This document shows, one piece after another, positions 48,987-63,564 of a stretch of 64,000 nucleotides of DNA (position 1 is the first letter of the stretch; each line of letters opens with the position of its first letter). Below the pieces are notes generated by a model, which saw only the letters and a list, made by a program, of their open reading frames with translations, was not told where the DNA came from and did not search any database. The position numbers were made by a program, and so were the translations under genes. Source of the DNA: Nemophila menziesii (Eukaryota; Streptophyta; Magnoliopsida; Boraginales; Hydrophyllaceae); the NCBI GenBank assembly GCA_029959085.1, contig JARWIR010000011.1:9673840-9737839 (forward strand), in the 5' to 3' direction.

Positions 48987-51066
48987 TTATAAAAAATGAT
49001 AGAGTTATTATCATCAAACTCATCATTGTTTCCTAAAATATTTGTAAAAAGTTTTCAAATATTTGGTTTTTTGTTTGATATAATAGAGTGTTTGTAATCA
49101 CGTAAAAAATCATAAGATTTTTAATACCATCGTCTAATTGATCTTAAGATAAACATAAGTTAGATTTAAACTTTACCTCGTCTTCTTCTTTTTAAGTAGC
49201 CATGAAAGAAACTTAGTTGGCTACATGCTCTTTGTCATCACTTTGGTTTGAGCTATCATCAACCAATGTTGCATTAATGTTTTCATTGGCTTTTTTTTTG
49301 AAAAGTTTTGGGAATTTAGGTTTGATATGACCACTCTAATGATAATGATAGCAAGTAAGCTCATCCTTTATATAACTCTTATAAGGTTTTCTTGAGACAA
49401 CACAACTCATAAGCTCTATTTTATTTTGATGTAATACTCACAAATACACACTTATGTCTTGTATAGAATTCCTCTTGAACTAATATAATCATTTCACCAA
49501 GAATAAAACAATAATACACATATCCTTTTTTCTTTTCTCCTTTTAGTTAAAGATTTTTTTTTGGAACTATTAACAATAAAATTATATTTATAACATTATG
49601 TACTACTAAAATGTTTATTTTATAAAAATATATTCAATAAAAAAATTATTTAATGAACATATAATACCCACGTCTTCAATTCTACAATTTACTTCTTAAA
49701 ATTATATATATATTAAAATATTTCTATTATACTAAACTAGTTTTGGATACACAAAAAATATATTCACAATATATCTTTTTCTTTAGTTCAGTTCTAATAT
49801 TTCTCAACACCTTATCATACAGAGTTTGCTCTTTTGATCTTGTGAAATGATTTGCCAAGATGATCAACAATACCCTCTAGGGAATTCACCCAATTTATAT
49901 TTAACAGTCAAAATTTTGACTCTCTTAAAAATGTATCATTCATTAGCTACGTATATAAACATGCAATTTCATATTTTGAGTTTTTTTATGTTATTATTTA
50001 ATTAAGATATTTCAGAAATAACATTTATATATTAAGACACAATTTGTTGTTTTAAATAATATAACAAAATTTAATATTAAATTTTTAAATAAATTTTTTA
50101 TTTATAAGGTGTACATATTTTTTAAGGGTCAATGATCCAAAACATCAAATTAATATTTTACTTGCCTCAAAGAATAATTAATTAATCTGCTAAGTACGTC
50201 TTCTCATCAACATCGTTACCTTTTATTCTTGTTTATCAAGAGTTGTGGATGTTTCCTTATGGGATTTCCAACCCACTTGGAATTAGTAAGTTCAAACTTC
50301 TTAATAAGATCTTTGGCTTATTTAGCTTGGTTGAGACAAATCCCATCTTCCATTTTCTTTATTTTTAGTCTGAGGAAGAAGTTAAATTCTCCAGTCATGT
50401 TCAATTGGAATTCACTATGCATACTCGTATCAAAATCCTTATAAAATCGTTATAAACTCTTCATGCATTGCATTTACCAAATGATCATCAAGTAGATCTT
50501 ATTTGTTATTCTTCGGTCTGAATTTAGACAAGAAAGTACAATGAGAACACAAATCATTAAGAGTTGAATGTGTTCTTAGCCCTTTACTTGGATCACCAAG
50601 TATTAACTTTAGCAAGAGTCCTCTAACATTGTTCCTACTTCTATGAAGTTCTTTGGGAGTTTCATCATTCTTCTCTTTAATAGTTTGATTGTCAGAATAT
50701 ATTTATGGTTATGATATAATAGGTTTTACTTCTTCTTCAAGTTGATGGAACTTGGTATATTCAACTTTTATATTTTTTCACTTTCTTTTAAAAGAATTTC
50801 CTTCATCAAAATCAACGTGCATGGATTTTTATATAATATTTTTTTGTTGGTTGTACATTCTAAAATAACATGTAGTGTAATTAACAATTAGTTTTATACA
50901 AAAGTTTGATAAATTCTCAATTAGATTTAATGAATAATAAATAATTGTATTTTTTTTTTAAAATAGAAGGAATTATGTGTTATTAAAGTAACCTAAATAT
51001 TCAAGTATATTAAAGCATAAATGTCATAATTAAAGTTTTTTATGTGAATTGTGGATAAACTTATTG
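48987..51066 (-). repeat. Array 2 monomer 7 (type b)
   Basis: The gag remnant carries the knuckle stop and the RT fragment is at about 50,198-50,444. 'tagatttaaactttacc' (about 49,160) and 'atatttttttgttgg' (about 50,835) are shared only with monomer 9. Confidence 0.9.
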
Positions 51067-53155
51067 TTATAAAAAATGATAGAGTTATTATCATCAAACT
51101 CATCATTGTTTCCTAAAATATTTGTAAAAAGTTTTCAAATATTTGGTTTTTTGTTTGATATAATAGAGTGTTTGTAATCACGTAAAAAATCATAAGATTT
51201 TTAATACCATCGTCTAACTGATCTTAAGATAAACATAAGTTAGATTTGAACTTTAACTCGTCTTCTTCTTTTTAAGTAGCAATGAAAGAAACTTAGTTTG
51301 ATACATGCTCTTTGTCATCACTTTGGTTTGAGCTATCATAAACCAATGTTGCATTAATGTTTTCATTGGCTTTTTTTTAAAAAGTTTTGGGAATTTAGGT
51401 TTGATATGACCACTCTTATGATAATGATAGCAAGTAAGCTCATCCTTCATATAACTCTTATACGGTTTTCTTGAGACACCATAACTCATAAGCTCTATTT
51501 TATTTTGATGTAATACTCACCAATACATACTTATGTCTTGTATAGAATTCCTCTTGAACTAATATAATCATTTCACCCAGAATAAAACAATAATACACAT
51601 ATCCTTTTTTCTTTTCTCCTTTTAGTTAAAGATTTTTTTTTTTGGAACTATTAACAATAAAATTATATTTATAACATTATGTACTACTAAAATCTTTATT
51701 TTATAAAAATATATTCAATAAAAAATATTTATTTAATGAACATGTAATACCCACGACTCCAATTCTACTCTTTACTTCTTAAAATTATATATATATATAT
51801 TAAAATATTTCTATTATACTAAACTAGTTTTGGATACACAAAAAATATATTCACAATATATCTTTTTCTTTAGTTCAGTTCTAATATTTCTCAACACCTT
51901 ATCATACAGAGTTTGCTCTTTTGATCTTGTGAAAGGATTTGCCAAGATTATCAACAATACCCTCTAGGGAATTCACCCAATTTATATTTAACAGTCAAAA
52001 TTTTGACTCTCTTAAAAATGTATCATTCATTAGCTACGTATATAAACATGCAATTTCATATTTTGAGTTTTTTTATGTTATTATTTAATTAAGATATTTC
52101 TGAAATAACATTTATATATTAAGACACAATTTGTTGTTTTAAATAATATAATAAAATTTAATGTTAAATTTTTAAATAAATTTTTTATTTATAAGGTGTA
52201 CATATTTTTTTAAGGGTCAATGATCCAAAAAATCAAATTAATATTTTACTTGCCCCAAAGAATAATTAATTAATCTGCTAAGTACGTCTTCTCATCAACA
52301 TCGTTACCTTTTATTCTTGTTTATCAAGAGTTGTGGATGTTTCCTTATGGGAATTCCAACCCACTTGGAATTAGTAAGTTCAAAGTTCTTAATAAGATAT
52401 TTGGCTTATTTAGCTTGGTTGAGACAGATCCCATCTTCCATTTTCTTTATTTTTAGTCTGAGGAAGAAGTTAAATTCTCCAATCATGTGCAATTGGAATT
52501 CAATATGCATACTCGTATCAAAATCCTTATAAAATCGTTATAAACTCTTCATGCATTGCATTTACCAAATGATCATCAAGTAGATCTTATTTGTTATTCT
52601 TCGGTCTGAATTTAGACAAGAAAGTACAATGAGAACACAAATCATTAAGAGTTGAATGTGTTCTTAGCCCTTTACTTGGATCACCAAGTATTAACTTTAG
52701 CAAGAGTCCTCTAACATTGTTCCTACTTCTATGAAGTTCTTTGGGAGTTTCATCATTCTTCTCTTTAATAGTTTGATTGTCAGAATATATTTATGGTTAT
52801 GATATAATAGGTTTTAATTCTTCTTCAAGTTGATGGAACTTGGTATATTCAACTTTTATATTTTTTCACTTTCTTTTAAAAGAATTTCCTTCATCAAAAT
52901 CAACGTGCATGGATTTTTATATAATATTTGTTTGTTGGTTGTACATTCTAAAATAACATGTAGTGTAATTAACAATTAGTTTTATACAAAAGTTTGATAA
53001 ATTCTCAATTAGATTTAATGAATAATTAATAATTGTATTTTTTTTTTTAAAATAGAAGGAATTATGTGTTATTAAAGTAACCTAAATATTCAAGTATATT
53101 AAAGCATAAATTTCATAATTAAAGTTTTTTATGTGAATTGTGGATAAACTTATTG
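51067..53155 (-). repeat. Array 2 monomer 8 (type a)
   Basis: The gag remnant is at 51,253-51,489 (SYMKDEL and SMYQTKF variants) and the RT fragment at about 52,286-52,532. Both gag variants and 'cgtctaactgatc' (about 51,210) are shared only with monomer 10. Confidence 0.9.
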
Positions 53156-55235
53156 TTATAAAAAATGATAGAGTTATTATCATCAAACTCATCATTGTTT
53201 CCTAAAATATTTGTAAAAAGTTTTCAAATATTTGGTTTTTTGTTTGATATAATAGAGTGTTTGTAATCACGTAAAAAATCATAAGATTTTTAATACCATC
53301 GTCTAATTGATCTTAAGATAAACATAAGTTAGATTTAAACTTTACCTCGTCTTCTTCTTTTTAAGTAGCCATGAAAGAAACTTAGTTGGCTACATGCTCT
53401 TTGTCATCACTTTGGTTTGAGCTATCATCAACCAATGTTGCATTAATGTTTTCATTGGCTTTTTTTTTGAAAAGTTTTGGGAATTTAGGTTTGATATGAC
53501 CACTCTAATGATAATGATAGCAAGTAAGCTCATCCTTTATATAACTCTTATAAGGTTTTCTTGAGACAACACAACTCATAAGCTCTATTTTATTTTGATG
53601 TAATACTCACAAATACACACTTATGTCTTGTATAGAATTCCTCTTGAACTAATATAATCATTTCACCAAGAATAAAACAATAATACACATATCCTTTTTT
53701 CTTTTCTCCTTTTAGTTAAAGATTTTTTTTTGGAACTATTAACAATAAAATTATATTTATAACATTATGTACTACTAAAATGTTTATTTTATAAAAATAT
53801 ATTCAATAAAAAAATTATTTAATGAACATATAATACCCACGTCTTCAATTCTACAATTTACTTCTTAAAATTATATATATATTAAAATATTTCTATTATA
53901 CTAAACTAGTTTTGGATACACAAAAAATATATTCACAATATATCTTTTTCTTTAGTTCAGTTCTAATATTTCTCAACACCTTATCATACAGAGTTTGCTC
54001 TTTTGATCTTGTGAAATGATTTGCCAAGATGATCAACAATACCCTCTAGGGAATTCACCCAATTTATATTTAACAGTCAAAATTTTGACTCTCTTAAAAA
54101 TGTATCATTCATTAGCTACGTATATAAACATGCAATTTCATATTTTGAGTTTTTTTATGTTATTATTTAATTAAGATATTTCAGAAATAACATTTATATA
54201 TTAAGACACAATTTGTTGTTTTAAATAATATAACAAAATTTAATATTAAATTTTTAAATAAATTTTTTATTTATAAGGTGTACATATTTTTTAAGGGTCA
54301 ATGATCCAAAACATCAAATTAATATTTTACTTGCCTCAAAGAATAATTAATTAATCTGCTAAGTACGTCTTCTCATCAACATCGTTACCTTTTATTCTTG
54401 TTTATCAAGAGTTGTGGATGTTTCCTTATGGGATTTCCAACCCACTTGGAATTAGTAAGTTCAAACTTCTTAATAAGATCTTTGGCTTATTTAGCTTGGT
54501 TGAGACAAATCCCATCTTCCATTTTCTTTATTTTTAGTCTGAGGAAGAAGTTAAATTCTCCAGTCATGTTCAATTGGAATTCACTATGCATACTCGTATC
54601 AAAATCCTTATAAAATCGTTATAAACTCTTCATGCATTGCATTTACCAAATGATCATCAAGTAGATCTTATTTGTTATTCTTCGGTCTGAATTTAGACAA
54701 GAAAGTACAATGAGAACACAAATCATTAAGAGTTGAATGTGTTCTTAGCCCTTTACTTGGATCACCAAGTATTAACTTTAGCAAGAGTCCTCTAACATTG
54801 TTCCTACTTCTATGAAGTTCTTTGGGAGTTTCATCATTCTTCTCTTTAATAGTTTGATTGTCAGAATATATTTATGGTTATGATATAATAGGTTTTACTT
54901 CTTCTTCAAGTTGATGGAACTTGGTATATTCAACTTTTATATTTTTTCACTTTCTTTTAAAAGAATTTCCTTCATCAAAATCAACGTGCATGGATTTTTA
55001 TATAATATTTTTTTGTTGGTTGTACATTCTAAAATAACATGTAGTGTAATTAACAATTAGTTTTATACAAAAGTTTGATAAATTCTCAATTAGATTTAAT
55101 GAATAATAAATAATTGTATTTTTTTTTTAAAATAGAAGGAATTATGTGTTATTAAAGTAACCTAAATATTCAAGTATATTAAAGCATAAATGTCATAATT
55201 AAAGTTTTTTATGTGAATTGTGGATAAACTTATTG
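53156..55235 (-). repeat. Array 2 monomer 9 (type b)
   Basis: Nearly identical to monomer 7, with the same private variants at about 53,330 and 55,005. The RT fragment is at about 54,367-54,613. Confidence 0.9.
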
Positions 55236-57318
55236 TTATAAAAAATGATAGAGTTATTATCATCAAACTCATCATTGTTTCCTAAAATATTTGTAAAAAG
55301 TTTTCAAATATTTGGTTTTTTGTTTGATATAATAGAGTGTTTGTAATCACGTAAAAAATCATAAGATTTTTAATACCATCGTCTAACTGATCTTAAGATA
55401 AACATAAGTTAGATTTGAACTTTAACTCGTCTTCTTCTTTTTAAGTAGCAATGAAAGAAACTTAGTTTGATACATGCTCTTTGTCATCACTTTGGTTTGA
55501 GCTATCATAAACCAATGTTGCATTAATGTTTTCATTGGCTTTTTTTTAAAAAGTTTTGGGAATTTAGGTTTGATATGACCACTCTTATGATAATGATAGC
55601 AAGTAAGCTCATCCTTCATATAACTCTTATACGGTTTTCTTGAGACACCATAACTCATAAGCTCTATTTTATTTTGATGTAATACTCACCAATACATACT
55701 TATGTCTTGTATAGAATTCCTCTTGAACTAATATAATCATTTCACCCAGAATAAAACAATAATACACATATCCTTTTTTCTTTTCTCCTTTTAGTTAAAG
55801 ATTTTTTTTTTTGGAACTATTAACAATAAAATTATATTTATAACATTATGTACTACTAAAATCTTTATTTTATAAAAATATATTCAATAAAAAATATTTA
55901 TTTAATGAACATGTAATACCCACGACTCCAATTCTACTCTTTACTTCTTAAAATTATATATATATTAAAATATTTCTATTATATTAAACTAGTTTTGGAT
56001 ACACAAAAAATATATTCACAATATATCTTTTTCTTTAGTTCAGTTCAATATTTCTCAACACCTTATCATACAGAGTTTGCTCTTTTGATCTTGTGAAAGG
56101 ATTTGCCAAGATTATCAACAATACCCTCTAGGGAATTCACCCAATTTATATTTAACAGTCAAAATTTTGACTCTCTTAAAAATGTATCATTCATTAGCTA
56201 CGTATATAAACATGCAATTTCATATTTTGAGTTTTTTTATGTTATTATTTAATTAAGATATTTCAGAAATAACATTTGTATATTAAGACACAATTTGTTG
56301 TTTTAAATAATATAATAAAATTTAATGTTAAATTTTTAAACAAATTTTTTATTTATAAGGTGTACATATTTTTTTAAGGGTCAATGATCCAAAAAATCAA
56401 ATTAATATTTTACTTGCCCCAAAGAATAATTAATTAATCTGCTAAGTACGTCTTCTCATCAACATCGTTACCTTTTATTCTAGTTTATCAAGAGTTTTGG
56501 ATGTTTCCTTATGGGAATTCCAACCCACTTGGAATTAGTAAGTTCAAAGTTCTTAATAAGCTCTTTGGCTTATTTAGCTTGGTTGAGACAGATCCCATCT
56601 TCCATTTTCTTTATTTTTAGTCTGAAGAAGAAGTTAAATTCTCCAATCATGTGCAATTGGAATTCAATATGCATACTCGTATCAAAATCCTTATAAAATC
56701 GTTATAAACTCTTCATGCATTGCATTTACCAAATGATCATCAAGTAGATCTTATTTGTTATTCTTCGGTCTGAATTTAGACAAGAAAGTACAATGAGAAC
56801 ACAAATCATTAAGAGTTGAATGTGTTCTTAGCCCTTTACTTGGATCACCAAGTATTAACTTTAGCAAGAGTCCTCTAACATTGTTCCTACTTCTATGAAG
56901 TTCTTTGGGAGTTTCATCATTCTTCTCTTTAATAGTTTGATTGTCAGAATATATTTATGGTTATGATATAATAGGTTTTAATTCTTCTTCAAGTTGATGG
57001 AACTTGGTATATTCAACTTTTATATTTTTTCACTTTCTTTTAAAAGAATTTCCTTCATCAAAATCAACGTGCATGGATTTTTATATAATATTTGTTTGTT
57101 GGTTGTACATTCTAAAATAACATGTAGTGTAATTAACAATTAGTTTTATACAAAAGTTTGATAAATTCTCAATTAGATTTAATGAATAATTAATAATTGT
57201 ATTTTTTTTTTAAAATAGAAGGAATTATGTGTTATTAAAGTAACCTAAATATTCAAGTATATTAAAGCATAAATTTCATAATTAAAGTTTTTTATGTGAA
57301 TTGTGGATAAACTTATTG
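55236..57318 (-). repeat. Array 2 monomer 10 (type a, diverged second half)
   Basis: The gag remnant at 55,422-55,658 is identical in type to monomer 8. The second half then differs: a shorter TA run (about 55,957), 'agttcaatatt' lacking two bases near 56,042, 'ctagtttatcaagagttttgg' near 56,480 and 'aataagctctttgg'. It therefore looks like a recombinant, or an older copy at a block edge. Confidence 0.9.
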
Positions 57319-59397
57319 TTATAAAAAATGATAGAGTTATTATCATCAAACTCATCATTGTTTCCTAAAATATTTGTAAAAAGTTTTCAAATATTTGGTT
57401 TTTTGTTTGATATAATAGAGTGTTTGTAATCACGTAAAAAATCATAAGATTTTTAATACCATCGTCTAATTGATCTTAAGATAAACATAAGTTAGATTTG
57501 AACTTTACCTCGTCTTCTTCTTTTTAAGTAGCCATGAAAGAAACTTAGTTGGATACATGCTCTTTGTCATCACTTTGGTTTGAGCTATCATAAACCAATG
57601 TTGCATTAATGTTTTCATTGGCTTTTTTTTGAAAAGTTTTGGGAATTTAGGTTTGATATGACCACTCTTATGATAATGATAGCAAGTAAGCTCATCATTT
57701 ATATAACTCTTATAAGGTTTTCTTGAGACACCATAACTCATAAGCTCTATTTTATTTTGATGTAATACTCACCAATACACACTTATGTCTTGTATAGAAT
57801 TCCTCTTGAACTAATATAATCATTTCACCAAGAATAAAACAATAATACACATATCCTTTTTTCTTTTCTCCTTTTAGTTAAAGATTTTTTTTGGAACTAT
57901 TAACAATAAAATTATATTTATAACATTATGTACTACTAAAATGTTTATTTTATAAAAATATATTCAATAAAAAAAATTATTTAATGAACATATAATACCC
58001 ACGTCTTCAATTCTACAATTTACTTCTTAAAATTATATATATATTAAAATATTTCTATTATACTAAACTAGTTTTGGATACACAAAAAATATATTCACAA
58101 TATATCTTTTTCTTTAGTTCAGTTCTAATATTTCTCAACACCTTATCATACAGAGTTTGCTCTTTTGATCTTGTGAAATGATTTGCCAAGATGATCAACA
58201 ATACCCTCTAGGGAATTCACCCAATTTATATTTAACAGTCAAAATTTTGACTCTCTTAAAAATGTATCATTCATTAGCTACGTATATAAACATGCAATTT
58301 CATATTTTGAGTTTTTTTATGTTATTATTTAATTAAGATATTTCAGAAATAACATTTATATATTAAGACACAATTTGTTGTTTTAAATAATATAACAAAA
58401 TTTAATATTAAATTTTTAAATAAATTTTTTATTTATAAGGTGTACATATTTTTTAAGGGTCAATGATCCAAAATATCAAATTAATATTTTACTTGCCTCA
58501 AAGAATAATTAATTAATCTGCTAAGTACGTCTTCTCATCAACATCGTTACCTTTTATTCTTGTTTATCAAGAGTTGTGGATGTTTCCTTATGGGATTTCC
58601 AACCCACTTGGAATTAGTAAGTTCAAACTTCTTAATAAGATCTTTGGCTTATTTAGCTTGGTTGAGACAAATCCCATCTTCCATTTTCTTTATTTTTAGT
58701 CTGAGGAAGAAGTTAAATTCTCCAGTCATGTTCAATTGGAATTCACTATGCATACTCGTATCAAAATCCTTATAAAATCGTTATAAACTCTTCATGCATT
58801 GCATTTACCAAATGATCATCAAGTAGATCTTATTTGTTATTCTTCGGTCTGAATTTAGACAAGAAAGTACAATGAGAACACAAATCATTAAGAGTTGAAT
58901 GTGTTCTTAGCCCTTTACTTGGATCACCAAGGATTAACTTTAGCAAGAGTCCTCTAACATTGTTCCTACTTCTATGAAGTTCTTTGGGAATTTCATCATT
59001 CTTCTCTTTAATAGTTTGATTGTCAGAATATATTTATGGTTATGATATAATAGGTTTTACTTCTTCTTCAAGTTGATGGAACTTGGTATATTCAACTTTT
59101 ATATTTTTTCACTTTCTTTTAAAAGAATTTCCTTCATCAAAATCAACGTGCATGGATTTTTATATAATATTTGTTTGTTGGTTGTACATTCTAAAATAAC
59201 ATGTAGTGTAATTAACAATTAGTTTTATACAAAAGTTTGATAAATTCTCAATTAGATTTAATGAATAATAAATAATTGTATTTTTTTTTTAAAATAGAAG
59301 GAATTATGTGTTATTAAAGTAACCTAAATATTCAAGTATATTAAAGCATAAATGTCATAATTAAAGTTTTTTATGTGAATTGTGGATAAACTTATTG
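57319..59397 (-). repeat. Array 2 monomer 11 (chimera: type c gag, type b spacer and RT)
   Basis: The gag remnant at 57,505-57,741 is the uninterrupted type-c form (ends WLLKKKKTR, 8-T run, no knuckle stop). From about 57,778 the sequence has b markers: 'caatacacactt', 'caccaagaataaaac', 'cgtcttcaattctacaattt', and GFPTH/PVMF in the RT fragment at about 58,529-58,775. The switch lies between about 57,741 and 57,778. Confidence 0.88.
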
Positions 59398-61482
59398 TTA
59401 TAAAAAATGATAGAGTTATTATCATCAAACTCATCATTGTTTCCTAAAATATTTGTAAAAAGTTTTCAAATATTTGGTTTTTTGTTTGATATATTAGAGT
59501 GTTTGTAATCACGTAAAAAATCATAAGATTTTTAATACCATCGTCTAATTGATCTTAAGATAAACATAAGTTAGATTTGAACTTTAACTCGTCTTCTTCT
59601 TTTTAAGTAGCAATGAAAGAAACTTAGTTGGATACATGCTCTTTGTCATCACTTTGGTTTGAGCTATCATCAACCAATGTTGCATTAATGTTTTCATTGG
59701 CTTTTTTTTGAAAAGTTTTGGGAATTTAGGTTTGATATGACCACTCTTATGATAATGATAGCAAGTAAGCTCATCCTTTATATAACTCTTATAAGGTTTT
59801 CTTGAGACACCATAACTCATAAGCTCTATTTTATTTTGATGTAATACTCACCAATACATACTTATGTCTTGTATAGAATTCCTCTTGAACTAATATAATC
59901 ATTTCACCCAGAATAAAACAATAATACACATATCCTTTTTTCTTTTCTCCTTTTAGTTAAAGATTTTTTTTTTGGAACTATTAACAATAAAATTATATTT
60001 ATAACATTATGTACTACTAAAATCTTTATTTTATAAAAATATATTCAATAAAAAATATTTATTTAATGAACATGTAATACCCACGACTCCAATTCTACTC
60101 TTTACTTCTTAAAATTATATATATATATATTAAAATATTTCTATTATACTAAACTAGTTTTGGATACACAAAAAATATATTCACAATATATCTTTTTCTT
60201 TAGTTCAGTTCTAATATTTCTCAACACCTTATCATACAGAGTTTGCTCTTTTGAACCTTTGAAAGGATTTGCCAAGATTATCAACAATACCCTCTAGGGA
60301 ATTCAAACAATTTATATTTAACAGTCAAAATTTTGACTCTCTTAAAAATGTATCATTCATTAGCTACGTATATAAACATGCAATTTCATATTTTGAGTTT
60401 TTTTATGTTATTATTTAATTAAGATATTTCAGAAATAACATTTATATATTAAGACACAATTTGTTGTTTTAAATAATATAATAAAATTTAATGTTAAATT
60501 TTTAAATAAATTTTTTATTTATAAGGTGTACATATTTTTTTAAGGGTCAATGATCCAAAAAATCAAATTAATATTTTACTTGCCCCAAAGAATAATTAAT
60601 TAATCTGCTAAGTACGTCTTCTCATCAACATCGTTACCTTTTATTCTTGTTTATCAAGAGTTGTGGATGTTTCCTTATGGGAATTCCAACCCACTTGGAA
60701 TTAGTAAGTTCAAAGTTCTTAATAAGATCTTTGGCTTATTTAGCTTGGTTGAGACAGATCCCATCTTCCATTTTCTTTATTTTTAGTCTGAGGAAGAAGT
60801 TAAATTCTCCAATCATGTGCAATTGGAATTCAATATGCATACTCGTATCAAAATCCTTATAAAATCGTTATAAACTCTTCATGCATTGCATTTACCAAAT
60901 GATCATCAAGTAGATCTTATTTGTTATTCTTCGGTCTGAATTTAGACAAGAAAGTACAATGAGAACACAAATCATTAAGAGTTGAATGTGTTCTTAGCCC
61001 TTTACTTGGATCACCAAGTATTAACTTTAGCAAGAGTCCTCTAACATTGTTCCTACTTCTATGAAGTTCTTTGGGAGTTTCATCATTCTTCTCTTTAATA
61101 GTTTGATTGTCAGAATATATTTATGGTTATGATATAATAGGTTTTATTTCTTCTTCAAGTTGATGGAACTGGGTATATTCAACTTTTATATTTTTTCACT
61201 TTCTTTTAAAAGAATTTCCTTCATCAAAATCAACGTGTATGGATTTTTATATAATATTTGTTTGTTGGTTGTACATTCTAAAATAACATGTAGTGTAATT
61301 AACAATTAGTTTTATACAAAAGTTTGATAAATTCTCAATTAGATTTAATGAATAATTAATAATTGTATTTTTTTTTTAAATAGAAGGAATTATGTGTTAT
61401 TAAAGTAACCTAAATATTCAAGTATATTAAAGCATAAATTTCATAATTAAAGTTTTTATGTGAATTGTGGATAAACTTATTG
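59398..61482 (-). repeat. Array 2 monomer 12 (type a)
   Basis: The gag remnant is at 59,584-59,820 and the RT fragment at about 60,616-60,862 (SSKFLIRSLAY, partly c-like). It has a private cluster of changes at 60,255-60,310 ('gaacctttg' and 'attcaaacaat') inside the otherwise most conserved spacer box. Confidence 0.9.
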
Positions 61483-63564
61483 TTATAAAAAATGATAGAG
61501 TTATTATCATCAAACTCATCATTGTTTCCTAAAATATTTGTAAAAAGTTTTCAAATATTTGGTTTTTTGTTTGATATAAGAGAGTGTTTGTAATCTCGTA
61601 AAAAATCATAAGATTTTTAATACCATCGTCTAATTGATCTTAAGATAAACATAAGTTAGATTTGAACTTTACCTCGTCTTCTTCTTTTTAAGTAGCCATG
61701 AAAGAAACTTAGTTGGATACATGCTCTTTGTCATCACTTTGGTTTGAGCTATCATAAACCAATGTTGCATTAATGTTTTCATTGGCTTTTTTTTGAAAAG
61801 TTTTGGGAATTTAGGTTTGATATGACCACTCTTATGATAATGATAGCAAGTAAGCTCATCCTTTATATAATTCTTATAAGGTTTTCTTGAGACACCATAA
61901 CTCATAAGCTCTATTTTATTTTGATGTAATACTCACCAATACATACTTATGTCTTGTATAGAATTCCTCTTGAACTAATATAATCATTTCACCCAGAATA
62001 AAACAATAATACACATATCCTTTTTTCTTTTCTCCTTTTAGTTAAAGATTTTTTTTTGGAACTATTAACAATAAAATTATATTTATAACATTATGTACTA
62101 CTAAAATCTTTATTTTATAAAAATATATTCAATAAAAAATATTTATTTAATGAACATATAAAACCCACGACTCCAATTCTACTCTTTACTTCTTAAAATT
62201 ATATATATATTAAAATATTTCTATTATACTAAACTAGTTTTGGATACACAAAAAATATATTCACAATATATCTTTTTCTTTAGTTCAGTTCTAATATTTC
62301 TCAACACCTTATCATACAGAGTTTGCTCTTTTGATCTTGTGAAAGGATTTGCCAAGATTATCAACAATACCCTCTAGGGAATTCACCCAATTTATATTTA
62401 ACAGTCAAAATTTTGACTCTCTTAAAAATGTATCATTCATTAGCTACGTATATAAACATGCAATTTCATATTTTGAGTTTTTTTATGTTATTATTTAATT
62501 AAGATATTTCAGAAATAACATTTATATATTAAGACACAATTTGTTGTTTTAAATAATATAATAAAATTTAATGTTAAATTTTTAAATAATTTTTTTATTT
62601 ATATGGTGTACATATTTTTTTAAGGGTCAATGATCCAAAAAATCAAATTAATATTTTACTTGCCCCAAAGAATAATTAATTAATCTGCTAAGTACGTCTT
62701 CTCATCAACATCGTTACCTTTTATTCTTGTTTATCAAGAGTTGTGGATGTTTCCTTATGGGAATTCCAACCCACTTGGAATTAGTAAGTTCAAACTTCTT
62801 AATAAGATCTTTGGCTTATTTAGCTTGGTTGAGACAGATCCCATCTTCTATTTTCTTTATTTTTAGTCTGAGGAAGAAGTTAAATTCTCCAATCATGTGC
62901 AATTGGAATTCACTATGCATACTCGTATCAAAATCCTTATAAAATCGTTATAAACTCTTCATGCATTGCATTTACCAAATGATCATCAAGTAGATCTTAT
63001 TTGTTATTCTTCGGTCTGAATTTAGACAAGAAAGTACAATGAGAACACAAATCATTAAGAGTTGAATGTGTTCTTAGCCCTTTACTTGGATCACCAAGTA
63101 TTAACTTTAGCAAGAGTCCTCTAACATTGTTCCTACTTCTATGAAGTTCTTTGGGAGTTTCATCATTCTTCTCTTTAATAGTTTGATTGTCAGAATATAT
63201 TTATGGTTATGATATAATAGGTTTTACTTCTTCTTCAAGTTGATGGAACTTGGTATATTCAACTTTTATATTTTTTCACTTTCTTTTAAAAGAATTTCCT
63301 TCATCAAAATCAACGTGCATGGATTTTTATATAATATTTGTTTGTTGGTTGTACATTCTAAAATAACATGTAGTGTAATTAACAATTAGTTTTATACAAA
63401 AGTTTGATAAATTCTCAATTAGATTTAATGAATAATTAATAATTGTATTTTTTTTTTAAAATAGAAGGAATTATGTGTTATTAAAGTAACCTAAATATTC
63501 AAGTATATTAAAGCATAAATGTCATAATTAAAGTTTTTTATGTGAATTGTGGATAAACTTATTG
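61483..63564 (-). repeat. Array 2 monomer 13 (type c)
   Basis: The gag remnant is at 61,669-61,905 (WLLKKKKTR) and the RT fragment at about 62,696-62,942. It carries 'aagagagtg' and 'atttttttatttatatgg', as in array 1, so the array returns to the array-1 family here. Confidence 0.9.
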
